A DNA stretch of 64,000 nt, taken from positions 2,542,001 to 2,606,000 of the forward strand of contig JAQSEB010000019.1 in NCBI GenBank assembly GCA_030063045.1, given 5' to 3'. The stretch's first letter is position 1. Each line of letters opens with the position of its first letter. Positions 22,946 to 34,609 of the stretch are shown here, piece by piece. The stretch is from Pratylenchus scribneri (Eukaryota > Nematoda > Chromadorea > Rhabditida > Pratylenchidae). Below the pieces are notes generated by a model. It was not told where the DNA came from and searched no databases. It saw only the letters and a program-made list of their open reading frames with translations. The position numbers were made by a program, and so were the translations under genes.

Positions 22946-25659
22946 CTAACATGAATGGTTTCTGTGGAGATAGGGATTTACATTCATTTTATAAATAATT
23001 AATGTCACACGTACCTCGGGCTTATTTTAAAATTGAATTTAATTTTCACGGCAAAAAATTCCTTATTCATTATTTTATCAGTTGCCAATGGCAACAATTT
23101 ATTTAATTTAAAATCCATTGGTCTTCCATTCGGCTCGGCTGTTAGTTAATTAAGAAAAATTAATTTTAAAAATAACATTTATCGTTAAATTCATTTTGTG
23201 AATCAAATATTTTTGACTAATAATAAATTCCATTACTTATACTTCTCTCAAGAATCAAATCGAATTGAGGATATTGAATGGATAAATCGGCCCAGAATTG
23301 GACACGTTCCGAAACAATTGGTATATTGGCCATTTTGTTAGGTTGTGGCAATTTTATGACAAAATGATTCAGTTGATTTGGGGAAATTCGGGGCCAAACA
23401 TTTTCATTTGTTGACGGATTACTGAAAAAAAATAACTAAAAATAAATAATTTTACCCGGTTTTGATGAAATTTCGGAATGAGTCAACCATGAATTTTTCA
23501 ATTGCCAATTCCGGTGGCAAGCCGAGTTGAAAAACTTGTGCCATATCAGAGACGTGAAAACTTTCTAATATTATTATTTTTTTTATTATTTTTAAATAAT
23601 TTTTTTTCATTACCATGAATTTTGACAAGAGGCGGAAATATTCTCTCATTAATATACTCAAAATGGTACAAATATGTGGGCCATCCATTTTTGGCCTTTT
23701 CCCTAATTTCCCTTATAATTGGTACAACATAGACAATGTCACTAATCATCTTCAATTTCATTTAAATTAATTAAAATTATTTTTAATTAATTAATTCACT
23801 TCAGTCCATTGCCGAATGTAAAAATAATTTTGTCCATTTGTGGAATTTTCTTCTCGAGTGGAATAAAATGTGAATATTTGTTCAGCAACTTCGCTGGCTA
23901 TATTCGCACCAAATCGTTCCTTTGTGGCCACAAATGTTGAAATATAATTCCGAAATTGTTCAGGCCCATAGCCATCAATTTCGGTCCATGGTAACATTTG
24001 ATGACTATTCGTAAAATTTTGGCCAGTAAAAAGGGCTAAAAATGAACCAAAATATGAAGAATATCTTTTCAAAATTTACTGAATAAAAGTGATTCCAATT
24101 TGTTAAAGCCAAAAAGTGTTTCCTTTTTTGGTGCATTTTTAACCAATTCCATTATTGTTTTTGGAAAGAATTCTCCATCAAAAGTTGGCGTGAAGAAAAA
24201 TGTGTTCGGTTCTCTTCTGGCTTGCCCCTATGATCAATAAATTAATTTTATTTCAACTTTTTTTACCATTTGATCAACGGCTTTCATCATTTGTTCGGCA
24301 CTTGTTAGTTTTAGACAATTTTTAATTGCCTTTGAACCATTTTGAATTGGACAGCCCAAAATGGCTGCCATTCGAATTGTTTCATTTGGAACTCTGGAAC
24401 CAAATACAGCGGAATCCATCGAAGAACCACTCATTTGGATTGCTCGGGTAAAAAGATCTGTAAAAAATTATATAAGTTTTAAACAAATAAATTAATATAA
24501 AATTATTTAATATTTACCTCGACTATGCGGGGACAATGTGAGGGCACCGACCGCCTTTGCTCCAGCTGAATTTCCTTTCACCGTTATTTGATTTGGATCA
24601 CCGCCAAATGCGGCAATATTCTTTTTTATCTATGTTTGATTGATTGAAAATATGAAAATAAATTGTCTTCACCCATTTCAATGCGGCAGTTTGATCCCAA
24701 AGTCCCAAATTTCCAGGCATAATTTTGTCTCCGGTTGAGGCAAAACCTTTTTAAAAAATAAATTCTGTATCTAAATTTAATTTTTACCCAATTGCCCAAG
24801 GCGATATTGAATAATGACAACAACAATGCCATGCTGGACAAATTTAATGCCAATATCCGTATAATTGGAGAATTGGCCGGCAGAGCCACTTTCAAATCCA
24901 CCGCCATGGATAATCACAAAAACTGGATTTTTATTCTTAAAATTATTTAAGATTAATTTATGAGTTTCTAATATTAAATTTATATTTATACATAAATTTC
25001 ACCATTTTTTTATTGGGTGCAAAAATATTCAAAATTATGCAATCTTCCGTGAAATTTCCAATAAATTTTCCGGATTGATCCATTGGCGCAGTGTGCGGAT
25101 AACATCCATTTCTTTGATTGGTCACATTTAAAATTCCTTGAAATTTTTTTGGTTCTTGTAGTTTCTGAAAATGAATTTAAAATTTTCTATACAATTTTGA
25201 TGTTGGAAATAATTTAAATATTAATCTATTAAAAATTAAAGACTTCGAAACGATATTTGCCCAACGGAGGTCGTGCATATGGAATGCCGAAGAAAACGGC
25301 GATACTTCCATTTAGGGCATTAAATCCTCGAACATTTCCATATTTTGTCTTCACAATCGGCTCTAAGATGATAAAAAATTTAAAAATAAAAATTATAAAT
25401 ATTTTAGAATTTTAAATTGTACAAAGAAAAATGTTGATTATAATTTAATACTAGTATTTTTATTCCTTATTAATATAAATTAAGTCTTCTTTTTATGTCT
25501 CATTTTCTTTTTTTTGGACAAAATTTTTTCATTAAAAAAAAAACTTTTTTAAATGTAATTGCCTTTACCTTGATTATTATTGCTAATATTATCAATTCCA
25601 TAAATATGATAATCGAATAAAATTATTGTAGTTGAAATAAAAATTAATAAATTTTTCAT
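22946..25659 (-). CDS. Secreted carboxylesterase (alpha/beta hydrolase, type B)
   Basis: The gene has many exons. The product begins with a signal peptide ([15 protein letters not shown]). Motifs in order are [58 protein letters not shown] and [16 protein letters not shown]. Then [15 protein letters not shown], the nucleophile elbow [15 protein letters not shown] (Ser in G-N-S-A-G) and a FNKLESL segment carrying the likely acid Glu. [13 protein letters not shown] carries the catalytic His, so the triad looks intact. The C-terminal frame depends on the last splice; the version in phase ends at a TAG at 22,946-22,948 after a short exon. An acetylcholinesterase identity is not supported. Substrate is unknown; detoxification or lipid ester hydrolysis is typical of the family. 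Confidence 0.87.
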
Positions 25660-26092
25660 TTTGTAATTATTGTAGAAAATGAGAAAAAATTTTAAATTTG
25701 GAAGTTATTTAATGAACCAACTTTGGAGTTATTTCAGTCAAATTTTTACCCAATTATTTGCACACCTAAATTGTCCAATTTATGATAGATTATATGGATC
25801 CATAATTTATTTATGTAGAAAAAAGGAACAATTTATGAATTGTTTTCAAGATAAAAAAACATCTTATTTACTTCCTTCATTTATATGAACAATTTTAAAG
25901 GGAAATGATGAATAATCCGCAAAATAAAAATATTAAACAATTTTTTCAATTTTGATTAATTAAAATGAATTCACAAAATGAAAAATTGCAATTATGAAAG
26001 GGAAAATATTCTATTATATTCATTGTGAATAATTCAAAAAAAATATGTAAATTTTTGCCCATTCATGATCATTTTCAGTACGGAATTCATAT
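25660..26092. other. Intergenic 5' of carboxylesterase
   Basis: A+T-rich sequence with a 69-codon open stretch on the + strand that has no motif. Nothing recognised. Confidence 0.4.
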
Positions 26093-26566
26093 TCAGCCGC
26101 AATGATTATTTCCGCCATTTTGTTGAACATCGGTTGGTGGAAAGACAAATATTGAATTGCGAACTTCGACCCCAACATTGATTTCCTCTTCCCCATTCCC
26201 TCCATTCATCAGCCCAATTCTGGCCGCATTCAATTGTTGATTTTGGCCAAATATTGGCTGCCATTGCCAATTCTGAACAAATCGAGGATTTGTCGCATTA
26301 ATTCCATTTGGCGCTGGAACATTTATGTCACCAACTAAAATTGTAAAAATTAAATAATAAAATTCCTTTTGATAAACTCAATTCTTATTGCCGGAACAAC
26401 GCTAATTCGGAGTTCATTTTCATTGGAATTCATTTGACTTGTCCTTTCATTTTCCGGTTGTTTTTGGGCATTTTCCGCCGATGTCGATGGGAAATCATTT
26501 GTGCCAATTTGTTCTGTTGCATGCAAAAATACATTTGCTTGACCGGAAAATGCAATACTTCGGGGC
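26093..26566 (-). CDS. 3' exons of an unrecognised gene (partial)
   Basis: Two coding-looking exons. The first begins after TTTAG at 26,566 and encodes a Gln/Asn/Glu-rich stretch (SIAFSGQANVF ... NENELRISVVPAIRIE). The second begins after TTTTAG at 26,334 and encodes VGDINVPAPNGINATNPRF, a Trp/Gln/Asn stretch, EEEINVGVEVRNSIFVF, and stops at 26,093-26,095. The second exon is open in only one phase. No GT or GC donor of that phase exists at the end of the first exon, so a one-base sequence error or a non-canonical donor must be invoked. No 5' exon with a start is identified; it may share its upstream exons with the Cys-rich gene to the right. No domain is recognised. Confidence 0.45.
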
Positions 26567-26633
26567 CTAAATTAGCAAATATTCATTATAATTAATGTTA
26601 CGATTAAATTAAAGAACCCTATTTTATATTTTT

Positions 26634-26825
26634 ACCCTAAAAATCGTTTTTGACTTCAAATAAATCAGAAAATGGTTTTAGACCTTATACAAACATTTTA
26701 GTAATGCCTAGAACTCATCAATACGCATCGGATGGTATATAAAATATCAGTTTTGGTCCAAAATTTAAATGCTTAAACGAAAAACTCGAAATATGATTTA
26801 AACGGTTTAATTCAGTCAGCTTCGA
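26634..26825. repeat. R1 element, diverged copy
   Basis: It shares with the 19.3-kb copy the left end TTTTTGACTTC, AAATCAGAAAATGGTTTTAGACC, the core CTCATCAATACGCATCGGATGG and ATTTAAACGGTTTAA. The right terminal repeat is degraded. Confidence 0.6.
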
Positions 26826-26996
26826 ATTTAAACAAAGAAATGTTTAGGTATATCAAAAGAGATAATACGATGAGATAATTAATTATTTTATTAGAAATCA
26901 AAAATTATTGTTTGATTTAAAAAATGGAAGGTCGGGTAAAAAACTGCTTTCCATTAATAATTTCTGAATTAAATATTATTTAAACAAAAAAACTAA

Positions 26997-27861
26997 TCAA
27001 TGATTGCAATTGCATGTTGGATTTTTGCATTCGCATTTAATTGATGGCCAACCAAATAAGTTTGGCACACATGCTCCACTACAAAAACAACGATGCCGAT
27101 TTGGCAATTCATTTCCAGTGAATATTCCATCTTGGCCATCATTTCTAATGAAAATTGCCTCAGCACCAATAAATTTTTGGCATTCTTTGATGCAATTACT
27201 TCCACCAAATTTTCGCATACAAATTAATGAATTTTCGAGTTGGCATTGTCCTGCACTTTGTGGCAATTTTTGTATTTCCCAATGTCCATTTTGGAGTACT
27301 AAAAAATATTTTTTTAATAGAAATTAAAAAAAAGTACCATCCGAATGTTCACCACCATCATGAATTATTGCATTTTCTCCATGATCGACCAAAACATTGA
27401 CCAAGGCATTATCATCTTCGCTTTGAGGATTTCTTTGGAATTTCCTGTAAATAAAAAAAATAATCCAGAAATTGAATTTTGAACCATTTTCAATCTCAAA
27501 ATTTGAAATTGATTTTATTAATTAAAATTTAAAAAAGACCAATTTTCGCAAGGACAATGTGGATTATAGCATCTGCATGTGAAGATTAGTTCACTTGGTT
27601 CACATTTTCCAGAGCAATAACAAATTCCATTGGCACTTGCCATTGATTTTCGGCATTTATTATTGCAAATTTCTGCTCCATTTGGTAATAAACATGTGGC
27701 CGGCGCTTGCTCCATAATATTCGTAAACTTTACATTTATTTATTTTAAACTTAATAGAATATAAAACAAACAAAATTGGAAATGGCATCCATCATTGGGT
27801 TGACATTGGCAATAAATAAAAATAAAATGAACAATAATCCGGGCAATAATTTTGAACTCAT
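26997..27861 (-). CDS. Secreted protein with two Cys-rich modules
   Basis: The start at 27,859-27,861 opens a signal peptide (MSSKLLPGLLFILFLFIANV). After an intron, module 1 has CLLPNGAEICNNKC followed by ICYCSGKCEPSE and CRCYNPHCPC. A linker exon (DDNALVNVLVDHGENAII) follows. Module 2 has CIKECQKFIGAEA, RCFCSGACVPN and CECKNPTCNC before TGA at 26,997-26,999. The shared frame is C-x3-C ... C-x-C-S-G-x-C ... C-x-C-x4-C-x-C, so the modules look like an ancient internal duplication. The pattern is not one I can name. It recalls Cys-stabilised secreted peptides in general. Signal peptide plus dense Cys implies an extracellular disulfide-rich protein; function unknown. Confidence 0.75.
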
Positions 27862-28360
27862 TTTATTTATAATTGTTTAAGCAAAATCTTTAATAAAATA
27901 TTTAAAAATATGTTGATCCAATAAGCAATAACATCAAAAAATGTGAATAAAATGGCAAAAACGCAATTGGAAAGAACAAGAATTATTCAGCTTTCCTTGG
28001 AGCGAAATTCATTGTCCTTTGTTGACAATTTTTCAGTTTTTCCCATTACTTTTTTCCATTCCAATTCTACCAATCATTTTCCCACTGTAGATTGAATAAC
28101 AAATTAATTTATTCCGCATTGTCTTCTTATTCCCATTTTTTTTATTCATTCATCATTTTGAGTTTTTTTGATGACAAATCTGAGAATTTGAGGAACCATA
28201 TTTTTTTATTATTCGGCAGAAAGAAATACAAAACAAAAGGATTTTACTTAAAATCAAGTAATATTTAATTTGAAGAAATATTAAATAATATTTAATTTAA
28301 ATAATGAATATTTCAGGCAATATTTAATTAATTTATCGAAAATATTATATCCTAACTAAA
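27862..28360. promoter_or_regulatory. Head-to-head intergenic region (Cys-rich / small + gene)
   Basis: About 500 bases between divergent starts. A short polypyrimidine-rich patch lies at 28,015-28,160. No gene or defined motif is seen. Confidence 0.35.
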
Positions 28361-28884
28361 ATGAGTATGCATCCTCCAATTCCAACACTGAATGTGGTGG
28401 ATGACACCAATCAGCAACAACAATCCTCAAATATTACCGTAAATAAATTGGAATGCGAAGTCACCGAAAAAGCAACCATGGAATTCAATAGCAGCTTCGT
28501 TTCATTTGGCCCCGGTATGAACATTCTCATCCCAAATGGCAATAATGGAATGGGTAAATTTGAGAGTTTTTTAGTAATTTTTGGATATTTTCAAAAGACA
28601 AAAAAAAAATTTTTAAAAATAATGAAAATTCCAATTATTCATTTTCTTTTTATAGATTCAATCTCGCAAGCATCGAAAATCACATTGAATCATGCGGTCA
28701 ATGCAAATGGAAATAAAAATTTAAAGGAACTCAAAATGGTGGCAGAAGGCAATTCATTCTTTTTTGGCAATCAAAATGCCAATTTTAACAATGAAGCATA
28801 TCAAGCTTGTATATAAAAATATTAATAATTCTCATATTTATTTATTTAGTCCTAGCCGCAAACAAATCGAATGGTGGATGCTGA
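28361..28884 (+). CDS. Small Asn-rich protein, unrecognised
   Basis: Three exons join in phase: ...NGNNGM/G to DSISQASKITLNHAVNANG, and ...NNEAYQA to FLAANKSNGGC before TGA at 28,882-28,884. The product is about 120 residues, rich in Asn, with no signal peptide, membrane segment or known domain. A Gln run (QQQQ) lies near residue 20. The start ATG at 28,361 is the first in the exon. Consistent splice phases and a non-A+T-driven amino acid mix argue that it is a real gene. Confidence 0.6.
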
Positions 28885-29806
28885 AAATGGAGTTGGATGG
28901 ACCCTACTGACTGAAACTAAAATGTGTTGGGAATTAAATTAAAACAATTCAATAAATTTTGAATTTGTTATGATTAAATAATAATTTTTAATTTTTTGAT
29001 AAACTTTCATTAAAAATAATTTTCATCTTGAGTGGGCAGAATAACAATAAAGGGATTTTTATTATAATTTGTAGATTGTATTTCTCTAATTTGCCCAACT
29101 GGAAATTTCCAAATACGGTATTTTTAGACATATGAAATTAATATGCTAAATTGTGAGATGATTGGATGATATTTTAATACTTTATTTTTCATTCCAATAA
29201 AATTTTTAATCCATTCATCATTTATAATTAATCAAAAATTTTTGACTTATCAAAATTTAAAAAAATTCGAAGCATTTATTTTAAAATCGTCTCTTTTTAG
29301 TGGCCAAAAATTATTCGTAATGGTAGAAAATTCTTACGACTAATTATTTCATTACTGATAAGAGTGAGAGAGGGAAAGAGTCCAACCCAACAATGCTGTT
29401 CTTATGGCCAAAAATGATTGAATGGAACAAATAATAAACGCATCCAAATTCCAAAGTAAATGTTTTCACTGCTATGAATTGATTATATTTACGCAATTCT
29501 TTTTGCCATTTTCATCATCAATTTACCCATACATTTTAAAGAACCGAAAATATTTTTTACCTCTAATAATAAAAATTTAGATAGAATTTATAAAATCCAG
29601 AAAAAAATTTAAATAAATTTTAGTAAAAATCGGCATTTAAAAAGGAAAAAAAAATAATTGCCTCTAAGGTTTTTCTATTATAATTTTTCTAATACCTCTT
29701 TAAATAAATTTTCAATCTCCAATTCTAATCATTTTTTCGCCAAAATTTCTGAATATCAATATCATATCAAATTGCTTATTATTTATAAATAATACAGCCG
29801 AATATT
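28885..29806. other. Intergenic, no gene seen
   Basis: A+T-rich spacer of about 920 bases between two + strand genes, holding the presumed promoter of the MCT-like transporter. Nothing recognised. Confidence 0.45.
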
Positions 29807-32245
29807 ATGGAGACCTCTGATCCGGTTCTAAAATTAATTTCAGCCAAATGGCGTCCCATTATTGTTATTTCCGCTGGAATTGTTCTTCAATTCACCTATG
29901 GACTTGTCTATACTTTTGGTCGGTAATAAAAATTATGATGAATTAGAGCATTTTTTCATATCATATTTTAGGCAATTTGCTGCCATATTTGGCTTCATAT
30001 CTTCGATGGAAAGTTGATCCATTCCAAACACAAGGATCACTTATTTGGTTGCAAAGTCTAATGTGTAATATTCGCTAAAAAATAAAATAAATAATTAAAT
30101 TCAAATTATTAAATTCAAATTAAATAAAATTATAATATTATAATTTAATTTTTGCAGCCGGTTTCCCATTTTCAATGCTCACCGGTGGCTATATGGAACG
30201 GAGAGTCGGTGCCCGTTTGGGGGCCATTTTTGGTTCCATTTTGTACACGGGTGGAATTTTGCTTTCCTATTGGAGCATCAAAGAATCCTATTTTCTTTTA
30301 ATCATTACCCTGGGATTGATTGGCAGTTTTGGCCAAGGTGTTGCCTACAATTGTGTACTCATTCAAAGCCAAAAGGTGAATTATTTTAAAAAATATTTAA
30401 TAATTTATTTTATTATTTTTAGTGGCTTCCTCATCGAGTTGGATTGGTGGGCGGATTAATCACCGCCGGATTTGGGAGTGGCGCATTCATCATTTCGCCA
30501 ATTCAAACAAAATTCATCAATCCAGCAAATTTGAATGTCGACCAAAATGGGTTAACATTAACATACTTTATGCCATAATTAAATAATTAATTTATTGTAG
30601 ATTTTTTGATCAAGATGAATTGTTGGAAAGAGTCCCAAAATTATTCCTTCTTTTGGCTGCGATTTTTGGTATTCTTCAATTTTTGGCACTTTTCTTCATT
30701 GCCAACCCTGTTTGTTTTTCAATTTTTTAATCCTATTTTTTTCTATTTTTGTAGAATATTCAAAGGAATATTAATAAGTCCAATGATGATGAATGCGAAG
30801 ATAACGATGATGACCCCTCCATCCAATATTCACGTCGTCGATTTTTGCCTCGAAATTCCGTTGCCTCATTCACTTCCTATTCTTCTGTCCATCATTATGA
30901 TGCACCAACTTTGTCGGCCAAAAAAGTTTTATGTTCGAGTACTTTTGCTTGTCTCTTCTTTACACTTTTATTAAATGGAATTTGGTGCCAAACAATCAGT
31001 GGACTTTTTAAAGTAATTAAATTTTGGCATTTATTAATTACTGATTATAGAGATGGGATTTATATTGATGAAAAAACGCGCAAAATATTGATAAAAAAAT
31101 AAATTTTAATTTTAAATTATTCTCAAACAAAATTATTAGCATTTTGATATTAATAAATTTTAAAATTCATTTCCAAAAAAATTAAACTTTTTTTTTTATA
31201 TACATTGGTAAATTTTACAAAAATCCAAAATCTATTTTTTGATTAATTTTGTTAAAAAATGTCAAAATCAATTTTTCAATATTTTTTTTCAAAAAGTGAC
31301 AAAATTTTTCAGAAAATTTCCAAAATTTTATTAAAAGATTTTCAATTTCAAAAAAAAAATAAATAAAATCAAAATATTGGCGAAAATTAGGAAGAATTAC
31401 CGAAATATTTATATCAATATTGACGACCAAAAAATGTCAAAATATTGATCAATATTTTACATAAAATTCCATTCAAATCAACAAAAACTTTGATAAAATA
31501 TATTTTACGTTGTTTTCCAGATATTTAAGTTCACAAATAAAATATTGATATTAATAAAACTCCCATCCTTAATAAGATTAGACATCATATTCACCTTTAT
31601 TTAATTTTAATAATAAAATCACAGGCTTATGGTCAAACATTCATTCACGATGATTTCTTTCTGGCCACCGTGAATTCATTTGCCGCTGCCATGAATTGCA
31701 TTAGTCGAATATTTTGGGGCCATTTTGCTGATAAAGTCCATCCAAAAAAATAAATATTTATTCACAATTTATATTTTAGTTCTCCTATCCAATCACAATG
31801 TCCATTGCCTGCGCATTTGGAGCCGTTTTAATGTGGACATTGGCCATTGTTGAACAAATTAATTCACCAATTCTCTATTTTATTTGGGTTAATCATCCGA
31901 TTTTAAAATCAATTAATATTTTTTGTCAGATTTGTGCAATGTTTTGCTGTGTTGGGGCCACCTATTCCCTGATTCCTTATGCAACGCATAAATGTTTTGG
32001 CAGTGAGAATTTTGGCATTGCTTACGGATGCATTCAACTCTCACTGGTTAATGCCAAAATAAAATAAATTTCAATTATTTATTTTTAAGTTTATTTCCGG
32101 CATCATCACCGCACTTTGTTCCCAATTTTTGTTGAATTTGATTGGTTTTCATTTGATGTTCACTTTTGTTGCCGGCACAATGTTCATTTCATTAATTTTG
32201 ACTATTTATTTGCCCTACACCATTTATGGTGCACCCTGTGCTTAA
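29807..32245 (+). CDS. Major facilitator transporter, MCT/OFA-like
   Basis: This is a 12-TM transporter of the monocarboxylate / oxalate-formate type. N-terminal motifs include WRPIIVISAGIVLQFTYGLV, FGNLLPYLASYLRWK, SGFPFSMLTGGYMERRVGAR and the TM5 region GLVGGLITAGFGSGAFIISP. A central acidic loop (SNDDECEDNDDDP, then an Arg/Ser-rich segment) separates the halves. The second half has TLLLNGIWCQTISGLFK, FLATVNSFAAAMNCISRIFW and YSLIPYATHKCFGSENFGIA before the stop at 32,243-32,245. Introns are short and in phase. Family members exchange monocarboxylates or dicarboxylates across the plasma or mitochondrial membrane; substrate not inferable. The 3' end is partly repeated just downstream (32,400-32,520). 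Confidence 0.83.
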
Positions 32246-32817
32246 TTTAATTTAAAAATGATTATTTATTTATTAAATTTTATAAATTTTTTAAATAATA
32301 TTAATAATAAAGAACGAATTTAATATGGAGAATAATTTGATTTTTGTTAAATATCTTTAACTTTTACTTTTATTTTCATTCTAATCTACCTAAATATAAA
32401 TAGGAGAATTTGCGCATTATTTCTGGTGCACCTTGTGTAATGTGTACCTAATTTATTTTTAAAAATGATTATTATTTATTTATTTTTACTAAATTTTATA
32501 AATTTTTGAATGATATAATTTAAAATAAATGAATTTAACATAGGACACTAATGTTTTAATAAATCAAAGAAAATTTTGGCTGTTTTCCTTCTAATTTATC
32601 AACCTAAAATTAAAATTGTTTATTTATTTTGTTGCTGTAATGTAATTAAAATTAAATAAGAAAGGAGGAATTCGCGCATTGCGAAATGAAAATTACAACA
32701 ACCGACCAAATTCATTCGCTGAACGAGAATTGAGAAATGAGGAAGTAAAATTGGCAATATAAAAATATATTTCCTTCGTCCTTTTATTTTATTGAAATAA
32801 AAAGCTTTGTTCAAAAA
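32246..32817. repeat. Intergenic with a partial copy of the transporter 3' end
   Basis: Around 32,418-32,515 the sequence GGTGCACCTTGTG, followed by TTAAAAATGATTATT and AAATTTTATAAATTTTT, repeats in order the transporter's last codons and 3' flank at 32,229-32,290. This points to a small local tandem duplication. The remainder is A+T-rich with no gene. Confidence 0.55.
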
Positions 32818-34191
32818 ATGTTTTTCTCATTTCTCCCAATAATTGTGTTTTCTCTTTTCATTTTCATTGAACAAACTCAACAAAAACCGGCTATATTTTT
32901 GGAGGTAAAAATTGGAATTTTGAAGAACAAAATTATCATAAAATAGGTTTTCGATTATAATCATGACAAAAAAGTGAATAGCACGGAAATTGGCCAACAT
33001 TATTCGAATGTGAAGCAAAAATTATCTGCTGCCGGATTGATGAATATAATGGAAAAAGCCGAAAATGCTGGGATTGGAAAAAAGGATGATTATTTGATGC
33101 TAACAAAAATTGCCAAAATTGATCCAAAAATTGAAACATTGGTTAAAGCCAACGATGCGGACCATAATGGAGTATTCAATATGAAAGAGGAGGAAAAATT
33201 GCACAAAGAATATGCAAACAAAATTTTGGACACAAATTTGGATGGAAATGTGAATGAAAGTGAATCGGAGGCATATGATAGAGAATTGAAGACTGTACAA
33301 TTTAAGGTAGAATTTAAATTCATTTTAGTAAAAACAAAAATATTAATGGAAAATGGGAAATACTTGCCGAAAAATTATTGAAATTTTCGAAAAAATTTCA
33401 TGTCGAAAATTATCTTTTAGGCTATAGGCCATAAATTATGCTAGGTCTAAGGATTAGTTTAGGGCCCTGCATGTGTTTAGGGTTAGGGATGGAATTTTAA
33501 AAAAGCCTGATAGGCCAAGTTATATAGCCTAAAGTAAGGATTATTTTTGGAATGAAAAGTTTTTCGACAGATTACAATAAATATTATCCTAAAAAATTTG
33601 GTAATTTTCGCAAAAAAAATTGAAGAATTTTTGACATTGCTAAATAAGCCCAATTAAATAGTTAAAAGAATTTAAATAAATTATATAATTAAGGAATTTG
33701 ATATGAACAAAGATGGAAAATTGGATGGTCCCGAATTGGTCCCATTCTCAGCAAAAATGCTCGAACCATTCAAAGCAATGGTGGGCGGAATGTACCCCCG
33801 ATTGGCTCAAACACCTCTTCCATTGGCTATCGGAAAAAACTCATTTGCAAATCAAATTGGTGTATCCCCTGAAAAGATAGAAGCGGCTGATTTAAACAAG
33901 GATGGTCAATTAAGTTTCCAAACAGAATTTATGAGTCAAATTGGCCTTCCACCAAATATATTTATGCAATTGTTCAAAGCAACACCGGATTTGGCACTTT
34001 CAAAAATCTTTGATGAAAAAATGCTGGCTTTGTTGGACATGGCGGATATTGGAGAAAATGATGATGGATTAATCAATTATGAGGAATTGATGATGATCGC
34101 AACGGAACAATTAATGGAAAGAAGCGATTTGGACAGGGATGGATTTTTGTCGCTTAACGAATTCCAAAATGCACCTTTTTCGGCGTTATAA
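32818..34191 (+). CDS. Secreted multi-EF-hand calcium-binding protein
   Basis: The start at 32,818 opens a signal peptide (MFFSFLPIIVFSLFIFI). Seven EF-hand-like loops can be read: DYNHDKKVNSTE, DADHNGVFNMKE, DTNLDGNVNESE, DMNKDGKLDGPE, DLNKDGQLSFQTE, a variant DIGENDDGLINYEE and DLDRDGFLSLNE. Several keep the D-x-[DN]-x-[DG]-G spacing with acidic position 12, so calcium binding is likely. No HDEL-type ER retention signal ends the protein (it ends FSAL), so it is probably secreted or vesicular, unlike reticulocalbins. Exons join at FLE/VFDYN and FK/EFDMN, the second across an intron of about 390 bases. Function beyond calcium binding unknown. Confidence 0.85.
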
Positions 34192-34609
34192 TTTGAAAAT
34201 TGATTTTTTAATAAAATATTAATTATAATTTTGCTGTTTTAAAAGTCAAATTTATCAGAGAATTTATCAGAAAAAGAAGTAGAGATTGTGAAAATTTCAA
34301 CAAAATCGATTAAATCGGAACAAAGAAAGTTGAATAAAATTTAGCGCATGTGAAGATTTTGAAAAAATTTGTTAGAGTTCTTATTCTATTACCATATTTG
34401 AATGTAAAACGATGAAAAAAAATGATTTTAGGTGATTTTAGGGTTGATCAAATTTTGGGAAGCTTTAGGTAATTTTAGGGGAAATATTTACATATAGATA
34501 GCAAATATTCGATTAATAAACTTAAAACTTATTATATAATGCTCATAAATTGATAATAATAAGTCTTAGGATATGCTTCATTTTTTTCCTCATCATTTAT
34601 TTACTGTGA
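34192..34609. other. Convergent 3' intergenic region
   Basis: Between the EF-hand gene (+) and SPRY gene 1 (-). A+T-rich, nothing recognised. Confidence 0.4.
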
